Below are positions 1 through 5,201 of a DNA stretch of 5,201 nucleotides, piece after piece. The position numbers and the translations under genes were made by a program. Location of the stretch: the NCBI GenBank assembly GCA_913031095.1, contig CAJWGH010000096.1, positions 1 through 5,201 of the forward strand, written 5' to 3'. This DNA is from an uncultured Chloroflexota bacterium. Lineage in GTDB: Bacteria > Chloroflexota > Dehalococcoidia > UBA3495. Each line of letters starts with the position of its first letter. Within the stretch, counting starts at the first letter, position 1. Under the pieces are notes generated by a model. It worked only from the letters and a program-made list of their open reading frames with translations. It ran no database searches and was not told the origin of the DNA.

Positions 1-1654
1 CAGTGCCGTAAAGCTGCAGCGCACCGTGGTCGCCCGAGGCGTTGGGGCGCTGAAAGATCCAGTTCTGCCAGGCGCTGAGACGTCCGAATATTTTGCTTTC
101 CATTGTCTCCGGACCGCCGAAGCGGAGGCTGGCTTCCATGCCGGTAAGGGCGTCGGGGGAAAAGCTCGCTCGCTCTTCCAAGGCCAGTCGTATTTCGTCT
201 TCCCAGTCTATATCGTCTGGTATGAAAGTGACCAACCCCAGATCGAGGGCTGCCTTGGAGTCCAAGTTAGTGCCGGATTTACCCCTCACTGCAGCCACCG
301 CTTCGGGTTGCCCCAGGAACCGCCCTTCGATTCTTGTGATTCCGTTTACCATCGGCAAAGGGCCGAAATTCATACCTGTGAGCTGGACTATTGCAGAGGT
401 ATCTGGCGAGTCATCATAGTCTTCGAAAGTGCCGTCCAGCATGTAGCTCCGATCGGCGGCCAAAGCAAGCTCCAGGAGAGTGCCAGTGAAACAGCTTCCT
501 GGATCAATCAGCGTTACAAGTGATCGCGAGCTAACGTCCAGGCGTTTAAGGGTACGTTTTAGGAAAAGGGTTATCTCCCGGATAAGCCAATCAGAGGAGT
601 GTTCCAGCAGCAGGCTATCGTAGTCCGCCACCAAGGCACCATTGCCGCGGGTGCGGAACACCCATGTGCCTACCTCGCTTTCATTGAGCCTGAGGTGCAA
701 GATGGCATCGTCTAGTTGCCTAGCCAACGCTAAAGGCCAGAATTTATCACCCAGGGCATGGACGTCCTCAAGTTTGGTTGGCGTCCTTTCAGACGGACCT
801 TCAACTAGGATATGGGCGACTCCCAATTCCCGGTCTAAGTCTATTTTGACGTGTGGGTAGCTCGCTTTGTCGGCATCGTGCTCGCGCTCCAAGGGGGTGA
901 GCTCGATACCTTGGTTCGACGCGGGCCGGTCTGACGTCTTAGCTATCTCCGTTGCAGTGTCGGATACCGCTTGATCGAAAGATGATCGAGGAGAGAGTTG
1001 ATCAACCAATCGCCATTCAAGAGCCCGGCTGCCACGAATCCCTTCAGAGGTGGTGCAGAGGAAATCGGCGTGGTCGTGCCGTACCCCTCGTTTGTCTACC
1101 AGGCGTGTTAGCCCTCCGGTGCCTGGAAGTACGGCGAGCAACGGCAATTCCGGGAGGGAGACTGTGCTGGAGCCGTCGTCTATCAGCAGTATGTGGTCGC
1201 AGGCCAGAGCTAGTTCATACCCGCCGCCAGCGGCCTGGCCATTGATTGCGCAGATGTAGGTTTGACCTGAATTCTCAGAGGCGTCTTCCATGGAGTTCCG
1301 GGTCTCGTTGGTGAATTTGCAGAAGTTCACCTTGAATCCATGGTCAGACTGGCCCAGCATCTTGATGTTGGCTCAAGCGCAGAACACACGGTTTTTGGCT
1401 GATGTCACGATCACCGCACCTACTTCTGGATGCTCGAACCGCAACCGCTGGACAGCGTCGTAAAGCTCAATGTCTACTCCTAGATCGTAAGAGTTCAGCT
1501 TGAGTTCATATCCTGAGGTCAAAGGTTGGTCTTCTTGGACGTCCAGTTTCAGCCGGGCTACTCGCCCGTCGATGTCCAGCCACCAATGTTTGTATTTGGC
1601 GGGGCTGGTGGCGAAATCCACAAATACGTTTGTCGTGGTGTGCGTGTCAGCCAA
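1..1654 (-). pseudogene. boxC: boxC, benzoyl-CoA-dihydrodiol lyase, with one in-frame TGA; 3' end cut by window edge
   Basis: BoxC is a cytoplasmic crotonase-superfamily enzyme. It opens the ring of 2,3-dihydro-2,3-dihydroxybenzoyl-CoA hydrolytically, giving 3,4-dehydroadipyl-CoA semialdehyde and formate (aerobic box pathway). The translation shows BoxC hallmarks: KYKHWWLDIDG near residue 20, KLNSYDLGVDIEL near 52-64, FEHPEV, RVFCA at 89-93, GGGYELALACD at 143-153, LPELPLL at 167-173, and QNWIFQRPNASG near the C-terminus. Cys112, Glu147 and Glu169 appear to match the Cys111, Glu146 and Glu168 I recall from Burkholderia xenovorans BoxC. About 551 codons are present against roughly 555 usual, so only some ten residues are lost at the edge. 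Codon 94 is TGA where the family has glycine; there is no other stop and no frameshift. The start is TTG, the first usable start after an in-frame TGA at 1688-1690, without a clear Shine-Dalgarno. A gene caller would split this into 1373-1654 and a fragment starting about 1360. Family assignment is very sure; whether the gene works is open. Confidence 0.9.
1373..1375 (-). other. Premature TGA codon inside boxC (replaces conserved Gly)
   Basis: Reading boxC on the minus strand, codon 94 is TGA between RVFCA and ANIKMLG. Homologues carry glycine here (FCSGANI or FCAGANI), beside the oxyanion-hole residue of the crotonase fold. One G-to-T change in GGA explains it. TGA is a normal stop in neighbours: the crotonase gene ends Ser-Arg-TGA and the decarboxylase alpha gene ends Glu-Glu-TGA, so a genome-wide glycine code for TGA is not supported. 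Confidence 0.9.
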
Positions 1655-1681
1655 TTCGTTGGGTCCGTGCCGGAACGATTT

Positions 1682-1693
1682 GATTGTTCAATC
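1682..1693. repeat. Short perfect inverted repeat GATTG-TT-CAATC upstream of boxC
   Basis: Two 5-base arms, GATTG and CAATC, flank a 2-base centre. The repeat lies about 28-39 bases upstream of the boxC TTG, around the start point expected from the -10 candidate at 1691-1696. That position would suit a repressor operator. It does not match the TGCA-N6-TGCA operator I recall for BoxR/BzdR. Arms this short can arise by chance. Confidence 0.3.
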
Positions 1694-1698
1694 TTATC
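1691..1698 (-). promoter_or_regulatory. Weak candidate extended -10 for boxC
   Basis: On the minus strand the sequence reads TGATAAGAT, a TG-N-TAAGAT extended -10 form with four of six matches to TATAAT. The expected transcript start would lie near 1684, about 30 bases before the TTG start. The hexamer 17 bases upstream (AGTCTG) is a poor -35, so the call rests on the -10 alone. Confidence 0.22.
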
Positions 1699-1782
1699 AG
1701 ACCAGGAAGGTAACAGACTTCTGCGACAGACAAATAGGCCGTCAATACACCGCACGGATAATTCCGAGGTAGGCGACTAACC

Positions 1783-1911
1783 ATGAAGTACGGGTTCCAG
1801 ATATCGAAAGTGACCGTGGATCAGCTCCGAGCCCAGGAGAACTCTGGTCCGCAATGGGGAAGCCCTTGGATCCGACGCTTTGGTATGTCCCGACCACACC
1901 GCCTTTCTTAA
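1783..1911 (+). pseudogene. Possible decayed N-terminus of a luciferase-like (F420/flavin) oxidoreductase
   Basis: From ATG 1783 the plus strand encodes 42 residues beginning MKYGFQISKVTVDQLRAQ, then stops with TAA at 1909. This opening resembles the first strand and helix of luciferase-like monooxygenase family proteins (MKFGFQ...T.EQL pattern). Shifting frame by one base after the AQ codons gives EALGSDALVCPDH, which resembles the family's next segment (ALGYDSLWVPDH). Beyond that the shifted frame runs to TAA near 2011 without further resemblance. I infer a frameshifted, truncated relic. The nearest GAGG lies 13 bases before the ATG, too far for a good ribosome site. It could instead be a chance ORF; the match is short and judged by eye. 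Confidence 0.3.
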
Positions 1912-2051
1912 CCATAGTTTTTGCATGAACTACCGATTGGTACCGATATCCTGTTCTCTATACGGAGTATCGAGAAGTAGCATAGGCGTGGTGTATGGAC
2001 GGGCTAATAAGTAAAAGCCCACTAAGGTGCACATTTAAGCCTCCGTTGGAT

Positions 2052-2822
2052 TCAGCGAGACTTGTAGGCTGGGTCCCGTTTTTCCCGATAAGCCGTCATA
2101 GCTTCATCGTGGTCAGGAGCGGCTATGGCGATGGACTGGCGGTGCAAGTATTCCTCGAAGAACTGGCCGTGAGGCAGGTCTTGGTAGGCTGAAAGCATAA
2201 GCTTGGTCTGCCGGGCGCCCTCGGAGCTGAGTGCAAGAAATCGATGAGTCACCGCTTCGACTTCTAGTTCGAATTCCGACGCTTTTACCACGTAGTCCAC
2301 TAAGCCGATTCGCAAAGCCTCGACGCCGTTTATGTTCTCCCCTGAGATAGCCATGCGCTTGGCGCGCCCAAGCCCGATGTAGCGTGGCAAGCGGTAAGTG
2401 CTCAACCCTGGGATGAACCCCTCTTTAGCCGCCGGCAGGCCGAGCACCGCGCCTTCGGTTGCGATGCGTATGTCGCAGGCTAGCGGTAGCTGCAATCCGC
2501 CCCCAATGGCAAATCCTTGGATGGCGCAGATTATCAGCTTGTCTGACCTCTCAAGCAGCCGCAGCGCCTGGTCCCACTGATAGAAATAGTCCTGGGGCGT
2601 TTCTTCTGCGGACAGCTCTTTGAGATCGATACCGGTGCAGAAGGCCCGCCCGTTGCCTCGGATGAGCACGGCTCTGGCGTGGGCGTCGTCGTGGATGGCC
2701 TGGGCGGCTTGGTAGAGGTCCAGCGTTCCTTGGTAATTGATAGCGTTCAGGACCTCTGGCCGGTCTAGGGTAAGGCGGATCAGATCTCCGTCTGTCTCGT
2801 ACTTCATCGTCTCCAGTTCCAT
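2052..2822 (-). CDS. Enoyl-CoA hydratase/isomerase (crotonase) family protein with non-canonical active site
   Basis: A 256-residue cytoplasmic crotonase-fold protein, the usual length for the family. Visible parts are the N-terminal strand pair (GDLIRLTLDRPEVLNAIN, 12-29), first oxyanion-hole segment RAFCTGIDLKEL (59-70), second segment IQGFAIGGGLQLPLACDIRIA (101-121), GLPAAKEGFIPG (128-139) and NGVEALRIGLVDYVV (165-179). The two glutamates used by classical enoyl-CoA hydratase are missing: Gln111 replaces the one after GGG, and Ala131 replaces the one after the conserved Pro. The CoA-binding scaffold and oxyanion hole look intact, so it may catalyse another crotonase reaction (isomerase, lyase or hydrolase type) on an aromatic-degradation intermediate; the substrate cannot be read from sequence. 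Start ATG 2822 is preceded by GGGAGG with a 6-base gap. An in-frame ATG at 2894 would overlap the ligase gene and is less likely. It lies 28 bases after the ligase stop and is probably cotranscribed with it. Confidence 0.88.
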   Translation of the reverse strand: MELETMKYETDGDLIRLTLDRPEVLNAINYQGTLDLYQAAQAIHDDAHARAVLIRGNGRAFCTGIDLKELSAEETPQDYFYQWDQALRLLERSDKLIICAIQGFAIGGGLQLPLACDIRIATEGAVLGLPAAKEGFIPGLSTYRLPRYIGLGRAKRMAISGENINGVEALRIGLVDYVVKASEFELEVEAVTHRFLALSSEGARQTKLMLSAYQDLPHGQFFEEYLHRQSIAIAAPDHDEAMTAYREKRDPAYKSR

Positions 2823-2828
2823 GGCTCG

Positions 2829-2834
2829 CCTCCC
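2829..2834 (-). promoter_or_regulatory. Ribosome binding site deciding the crotonase start
   Basis: On the minus strand GGGAGG lies 6 bases before ATG at 2820-2822. This strong site favours a 256-residue product over the longer reading from 2894, whose first codons would overlap the end of the ligase gene. Confidence 0.75.
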
Positions 2835-2850
2835 AGCGATTGGGATATTC

Positions 2851-4137
2851 TTATATATGCCGGTTGTCGATGACTCGGACGGCCTTTCCTTCACTACGGG
2901 CTATCTCTCCCCGTCTGAGTATGGTTACATTGCATCCTATGCCTAGCGCGCTTCGAAGGCTGGTCTCCAATATTCCTTTGATCGCAATATGTTGACTCGG
3001 GGATTCTGTCGACTCAACTCGGATCTCCAGGTTATCCATAAGGTCAGCGCCCCTTCCCACCACCAACTGGTAATGGGGCTCCACCTGATTCATGCCGAGA
3101 AGGACGGTTTCGACCTGAGACGGAAACACGTTCACGCCCCGTATGATCAACATATCGTCGTTGCGCCCCAGCACCTTCTCCATCCTGACGGTGGTCCGGC
3201 CGCAGGGGCATTCCCCCGGAATGAGCCGGGCCAAGTCGTGGGTACGGTACCGTATCAGAGGGAGGGCTTCCTTGGTGATGCAGGTAAAGACCAGTTCTCC
3301 CTGATGGCCCAGCGGCAATGACTCAAGGGTGTCTGAGTCTACGATCTCGGGGATGAAGTGGTCCTCGGCGATGTGCATCCCCGTTTTATGCGTGCACTCC
3401 ATCGCTACTGCCGGTCCGATGATCTCGGACAATCCGTAGATGTCCAAAGCTGTGATTCCCAGTCGGGCTTCGATCTCTGTCCGCATATGCTCCGACCATG
3501 GTTCGGCGCCGAATATGCCTATCCTAAGCGGTCCGGATCGGACGTCATATCCAGCCTCGGCAGCCCTTTCAGCCAATACCAGGGCGTAAGACGGAGTGGC
3601 GCAGAGCACCGTCGAGCCGAAGTCCTGTAGCAGCATGACCTGTCGGGCGGTGTTGCCAGAGGAGGTCGGCACCACTGCCGCCCCCAGCTTTTCGACTCCG
3701 TAGTGAAGGCCTAAACCTCCAGTGAACAGTCCGTATCCGTAGGAATTCTGGACTATGTCTTCTCCTGTTACGCCGCCAAGACAAAGTGCCCGTGCCGCGA
3801 GACCTGCCCACATCTCGATATCGTTCGCCGTGTATCCCACCACCGTGGGCTTGCCGGTCGTACCACTGGAGGCGTGGATGCGCACCACTTCAGACATGGA
3901 CTTCGCGAACAGGTCGAAAGGGTAGTTATCGCGGAGGTCTTGTTTGTTAGTAAACGGCAGGCCGGACAGGTCTCCAATTGATTGGACGCTCTCTGGGACA
4001 ATCCCGGCTAGCTGGTCACTATAGAATGTTACCTTCTCTTTGACGTTGGCCAGGCAGGATTGTAGCCGCTCCACCTGAAGTTGCTCCATCCCGTCCCGTG
4101 AAATAGTCTCGACTGCTTCCCAGGGTGGTGAATACAC
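2851..4137 (-). CDS. PaaK-type phenylacetate/aryl-CoA ligase (AMP-forming)
   Basis: An ANL-superfamily acid-CoA ligase of the PaaK branch, which adenylates a carboxylic (often aromatic) acid with ATP and transfers it to CoA in the cytoplasm. From the chosen start it has 428 residues, close to the 430-440 usual. Motifs in order: ATP-binding SSGTTGKPT (90-98), YGLSEIIGP (234-242), RYRTHDLA (296-303), CPCGRT (310-315), hinge region GRNDDMLIIRGVNVFPS (324-340) and C-terminal SEGKAVRV (415-422), whose Lys418 is the expected adenylation lysine. The start is uncertain. GTG 4137 has GGAGG four bases upstream and leaves the promoter outside the gene. An upstream GTG at 4218 directly follows an in-frame TAA, lacks a good ribosome site, and would add 27 residues (455 total) reading through both promoters. 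It is first gene of a likely operon with the crotonase. With boxC nearby, benzoate or a substituted benzoate or phenylacetate is a plausible substrate (inference). Typical box-pathway benzoate-CoA ligases are longer and of another ANL branch. Confidence 0.9.
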   Translation of the reverse strand: MYSPPWEAVETISRDGMEQLQVERLQSCLANVKEKVTFYSDQLAGIVPESVQSIGDLSGLPFTNKQDLRDNYPFDLFAKSMSEVVRIHASSGTTGKPTVVGYTANDIEMWAGLAARALCLGGVTGEDIVQNSYGYGLFTGGLGLHYGVEKLGAAVVPTSSGNTARQVMLLQDFGSTVLCATPSYALVLAERAAEAGYDVRSGPLRIGIFGAEPWSEHMRTEIEARLGITALDIYGLSEIIGPAVAMECTHKTGMHIAEDHFIPEIVDSDTLESLPLGHQGELVFTCITKEALPLIRYRTHDLARLIPGECPCGRTTVRMEKVLGRNDDMLIIRGVNVFPSQVETVLLGMNQVEPHYQLVVGRGADLMDNLEIRVESTESPSQHIAIKGILETSLRSALGIGCNVTILRRGEIARSEGKAVRVIDNRHI

Positions 4138-4141
4138 TGCG

Positions 4142-4146
4142 CCTCC
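4142..4146 (-). promoter_or_regulatory. Ribosome binding site favouring GTG 4137 for the ligase
   Basis: GGAGG on the minus strand, four bases before GTG at 4135-4137. The gap is a little short but workable. Neither in-frame GTG further upstream (4218 and 4197) has a comparable site. Confidence 0.5.
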
Positions 4147-4168
4147 GGGGTCCAAAACAGGTTGGTGC

Positions 4169-4174
4169 AGTATA
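4169..4174 (-). promoter_or_regulatory. Candidate -10 (TATACT) for the ligase-crotonase operon
   Basis: The minus strand reads TATACT, five of six matches to the sigma70 -10. A start point near 4162 would give a leader of about 25 bases containing the GGAGG at 4142-4146. The hexamer 17 bases upstream (GTGCGT) is a poor -35, so an activator may be needed. It lies back to back with the plus-strand promoter. Confidence 0.45.
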
Positions 4175-4181
4175 TCTTTGA

Positions 4182-4210
4182 TTGACCAGTCACGCACGGG
4201 CGCATACAAT
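4182..4210 (+). promoter_or_regulatory. Sigma70-type promoter for the split decarboxylase genes
   Basis: TTGACC at 4182-4187 and TACAAT at 4205-4210 are separated by exactly 17 bases, with one or two mismatches from consensus in each hexamer. Transcription would start near 4217, giving a leader of about 22 bases that contains the GAGGT ribosome site before ATG 4239. This is the best promoter in the window. Confidence 0.65.
4183..4192. promoter_or_regulatory. Possible operator: TGAC-CA-GTCA inverted repeat on the -35 box
   Basis: Perfect 4-base arms with a 2-base centre overlap the -35 of the plus promoter and lie just upstream of the minus -10. A protein bound here could control both directions. 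No regulator gene is in the window, and a repeat this short is expected by chance every few hundred bases. Confidence 0.22.
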
Positions 4211-4225
4211 TGGCCCACTTATTTT

Positions 4226-4230
4226 GAGGT
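4226..4230 (+). promoter_or_regulatory. Ribosome binding site for decarboxylase alpha
   Basis: GAGGT lies 8 bases before ATG 4239 and downstream of the predicted transcript start near 4217. It selects this ATG over an upstream in-frame ATG at 4182, which falls inside the promoter. Confidence 0.65.
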
Positions 4231-4238
4231 GGCTCCAC

Positions 4239-4751
4239 ATGCCCGTTTCGGTGAAAAATTCCGAGGTTCTTTTTGCAGCCCTGAAATCTGCTGAGATAAC
4301 CCTGTTATCAGCCTTGCCGGAGACTTGGTTGGTTCACGTGATGCAGATGGCCGAAGACGACCCGGATATGACATTGATTAGACTCAACAAAGAAGAAGAG
4401 GGCGTCGGAATCTCCACGGGCGCGCACTTTGCTGGCCGGAAATCGGCCATGCTAATGCAAAACCATGGCTTGTTAACCTCCGTGAACGGCATCGTTTCTG
4501 TGGCCCAACTGTACCGCATACCCCTACTGATGGTAATTAGCTACCGAGGGGAGATGGGAGAACGGGACCCGTGGCAAACTGAAGGTGGGCGCATCACTGA
4601 ACCGCTGCTCCAGTCCTTGGGCATCATCTACCGGAAGCTATCTGATCCGACTACTGTGGCCTACGAGGTGAGGCAAGCCCAGACCCTAGCCGAAAGCTCA
4701 CTGCGTCCTGTAGCCTTACTGCTAACTCGGGATCTGATGTGGGAGGAATGA
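4239..4751 (+). CDS. ThDP-dependent 2-oxo acid decarboxylase, alpha (PYR) subunit, sulfopyruvate/phosphonopyruvate decarboxylase-like
   Basis: A 170-residue protein carrying only the pyrimidine-binding half of a thiamine-diphosphate enzyme, like ComD (sulfopyruvate decarboxylase alpha) or the N-terminal half of phosphonopyruvate decarboxylase. Visible pieces are an N-terminal helix region, LNKEEEGVGISTGAHFAG (49-66) with the glutamate expected to activate the cofactor (probably Glu53), MLMQNHGLLTSVNGI (71-85), PLLMVISYRGEMGERD (95-110) and LLQSLGIIYRKL (123-134). These match the ComD pattern well; SYRGE...GERD is typical of it. The active site would form at the interface with the beta subunit encoded next. 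The TGA stop overlaps the beta ATG by one base, so the two are translationally coupled. The start is supported by GAGGT and an upstream promoter. The real substrate is unknown: sulfopyruvate, phosphonopyruvate or another 2-oxo acid. Family placement is firm; substrate is not. Confidence 0.87.
   Translation: MPVSVKNSEVLFAALKSAEITLLSALPETWLVHVMQMAEDDPDMTLIRLNKEEEGVGISTGAHFAGRKSAMLMQNHGLLTSVNGIVSVAQLYRIPLLMVISYRGEMGERDPWQTEGGRITEPLLQSLGIIYRKLSDPTTVAYEVRQAQTLAESSLRPVALLLTRDLMWEE
4741..4747 (+). promoter_or_regulatory. Ribosome binding site for decarboxylase beta, inside the alpha gene
   Basis: GGGAGGA sits within the last alpha codons. GGAGG is 4 bases before ATG 4751 but only 1 base before ATG 4748, so the second of the two tandem ATGs is the better start. 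Confidence 0.55.
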
Positions 4752-5201
4752 TGCTGCGTGAAGATGCTTTGGCGTCCGTCTATCCCCGTTTGAAAAGCCA
4801 AGTGGTTGTAACCATAATGGGTGCAGTGGCAGTGGAACTGTACAACCTAGGGCATCAACCCAATTTCTTTTATCTAGAGCACGGTATGGGCCTGGCTTCT
4901 TCTATGGGCCTGGGTCTGGCGGTGTCATTGCCCAAGGAAAAGGTTACTGTCCTAGATGGGGATGGTTCGGTCCTGATGAACTTGGGTTCACTCAGTACCC
5001 TCGCACGTTACCGTCCGCCGAACCTGACCCATTGGATATTTGATAACGAAAGCCTATTGTCAGTCGGAGGGTTCCCTACGGCAACTGGAACAGGCACTGA
5101 CCTGGCGGGCATTGCTGAAAAGGCTGGAGCGGAGCATGTGGCGCTGGCCGATACCGTTGAAGCTGCAGAGCAGGCTTTTGCAGAGGCCTCGGAGCGCGAT
5201 G
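4751..5201 (+). CDS. ThDP-dependent 2-oxo acid decarboxylase, beta (PP) subunit, partial at window edge
   Basis: The 150 visible residues form the pyrophosphate-binding half of a thiamine-diphosphate enzyme, like ComE (sulfopyruvate decarboxylase beta). EHGMGLASSMGLGLAVSLP (43-61) leads to the cofactor/Mg motif: LDGDGSVLMNLGSL (68-81) and FDNE (97-100). This is the GDG-x26-N arrangement, with Asp71 and Asn99 as likely metal ligands. The usual length is about 180-190, so roughly 30-40 C-terminal residues lie beyond the edge. An in-frame ATG at 4748 would add one methionine. The one-base overlap with the alpha stop (TGATG) points to coupled translation and equal dosage. With the alpha subunit it should decarboxylate a 2-oxo acid in the cytoplasm. 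Acetolactate-synthase-like or benzoylformate-decarboxylase-like enzymes are normally single long chains, so the split form favours the sulfopyruvate/phosphonopyruvate group. The substrate cannot be settled here. Confidence 0.87.
   Translation, partial: MLREDALASVYPRLKSQVVVTIMGAVAVELYNLGHQPNFFYLEHGMGLASSMGLGLAVSLPKEKVTVLDGDGSVLMNLGSLSTLARYRPPNLTHWIFDNESLLSVGGFPTATGTGTDLAGIAEKAGAEHVALADTVEAAEQAFAEASERD

Larger units (their letters stand above)
1655..2051. other. Intergenic region between boxC and crotonase gene; no intact gene seen
   Basis: No convincing full-length gene is present on either strand. The part next to boxC holds a weak minus-strand -10 candidate and a short inverted repeat (both listed separately). 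The middle holds a plus-strand stretch resembling a broken luciferase-like oxidoreductase N-terminus. Near the crotonase stop, GGGCT at 2001-2005 and AGCCC at 2016-2020 could form a 5-bp stem with a 10-base loop, but no T-run follows on either strand, so it is not called a terminator. The size of the gap suggests that boxC is transcribed separately from the ligase-crotonase pair. Confidence 0.6.

Noticed and set aside
26..523. Open plus-strand frame of 165 codons
   Set aside because: It lies entirely antisense to boxC, whose translation matches the family throughout; no family features are seen in the plus-strand product.
1373..1375. Selenocysteine at the boxC TGA
   Set aside because: Homologues have glycine, not cysteine, at this site, and I see no convincing SECIS-like hairpin just downstream.
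1998..2022. Intrinsic terminator after the crotonase gene
   Set aside because: The stem GGGCT/AGCCC is only 5 bp (7 with wobble pairs), the loop is 10 bases, and no T-run follows on either strand.
2823..2894. Upstream N-terminal extension of the crotonase (24 residues from ATG 2894)
   Set aside because: It would overlap the ligase 3' end, reads unlike the crotonase N-terminus, and the strong GGGAGG points to ATG 2822.
4182..4238. Upstream start ATG 4182 for decarboxylase alpha
   Set aside because: It would place the -35 and -10 hexamers inside the coding region; ATG 4239 has a good ribosome site and fits the family's N-terminus.
1..5201. CRISPR array, tRNA/rRNA gene, insertion sequence or phage genes
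   Set aside because: No regularly spaced repeats, RNA gene hallmarks, transposase motifs or terminal inverted repeats were seen by eye on either strand.

Overview
The window is bacterial DNA of balanced to moderately high GC, with densely packed genes, Shine-Dalgarno sites and a sigma70-like promoter. Its clearest content is aerobic aromatic-acid catabolism through CoA thioesters. I cannot name the organism. The gene set (a box-pathway lyase, a PaaK-type ligase, a split thiamine-diphosphate decarboxylase, and a possible F420/flavin luciferase-like remnant) would fit Proteobacteria, Chloroflexota or Actinomycetota.

Layout: (1) 1-1654, minus strand: boxC, benzoyl-CoA-dihydrodiol lyase, almost full length and cut by the left edge. 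It is interrupted by one in-frame TGA at codon 94, exactly where the family has glycine. The rest of the frame is open to the window edge. (2) 1655-2051: a gap of about 400 bases with no intact gene. It holds a weak promoter candidate and an inverted repeat upstream of boxC, and a plus-strand stretch that looks like the decayed start of a luciferase-like oxidoreductase. (3) 2052-2822, minus: a crotonase-fold (enoyl-CoA hydratase/isomerase) protein lacking both canonical catalytic glutamates. (4) 2851-4137, minus: a PaaK-type aryl/acyl-CoA ligase, 28 bases upstream of the crotonase gene and probably in one operon with it. (5) 4138-4238: a compact divergent promoter region. (6) 4239-4751 and 4751 to the right edge, plus: two overlapping genes for the PYR (alpha) and PP (beta) halves of a sulfopyruvate/phosphonopyruvate-decarboxylase-like enzyme.

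How they may work together (inference): the ligase makes an aromatic acyl-CoA. BoxC, with an epoxidase (BoxAB) not visible here, would open the ring of benzoyl-CoA. The crotonase could act on a ring-opened or side-chain CoA intermediate. The divergent two-subunit decarboxylase would act on a 2-oxo acid. Whether it feeds the same pathway is unknown, but the two transcription units share overlapping promoters. The points most worth a second look are the nonsense codon in boxC, the altered crotonase active site, and the pairing of the split decarboxylase with the CoA-ligase operon.
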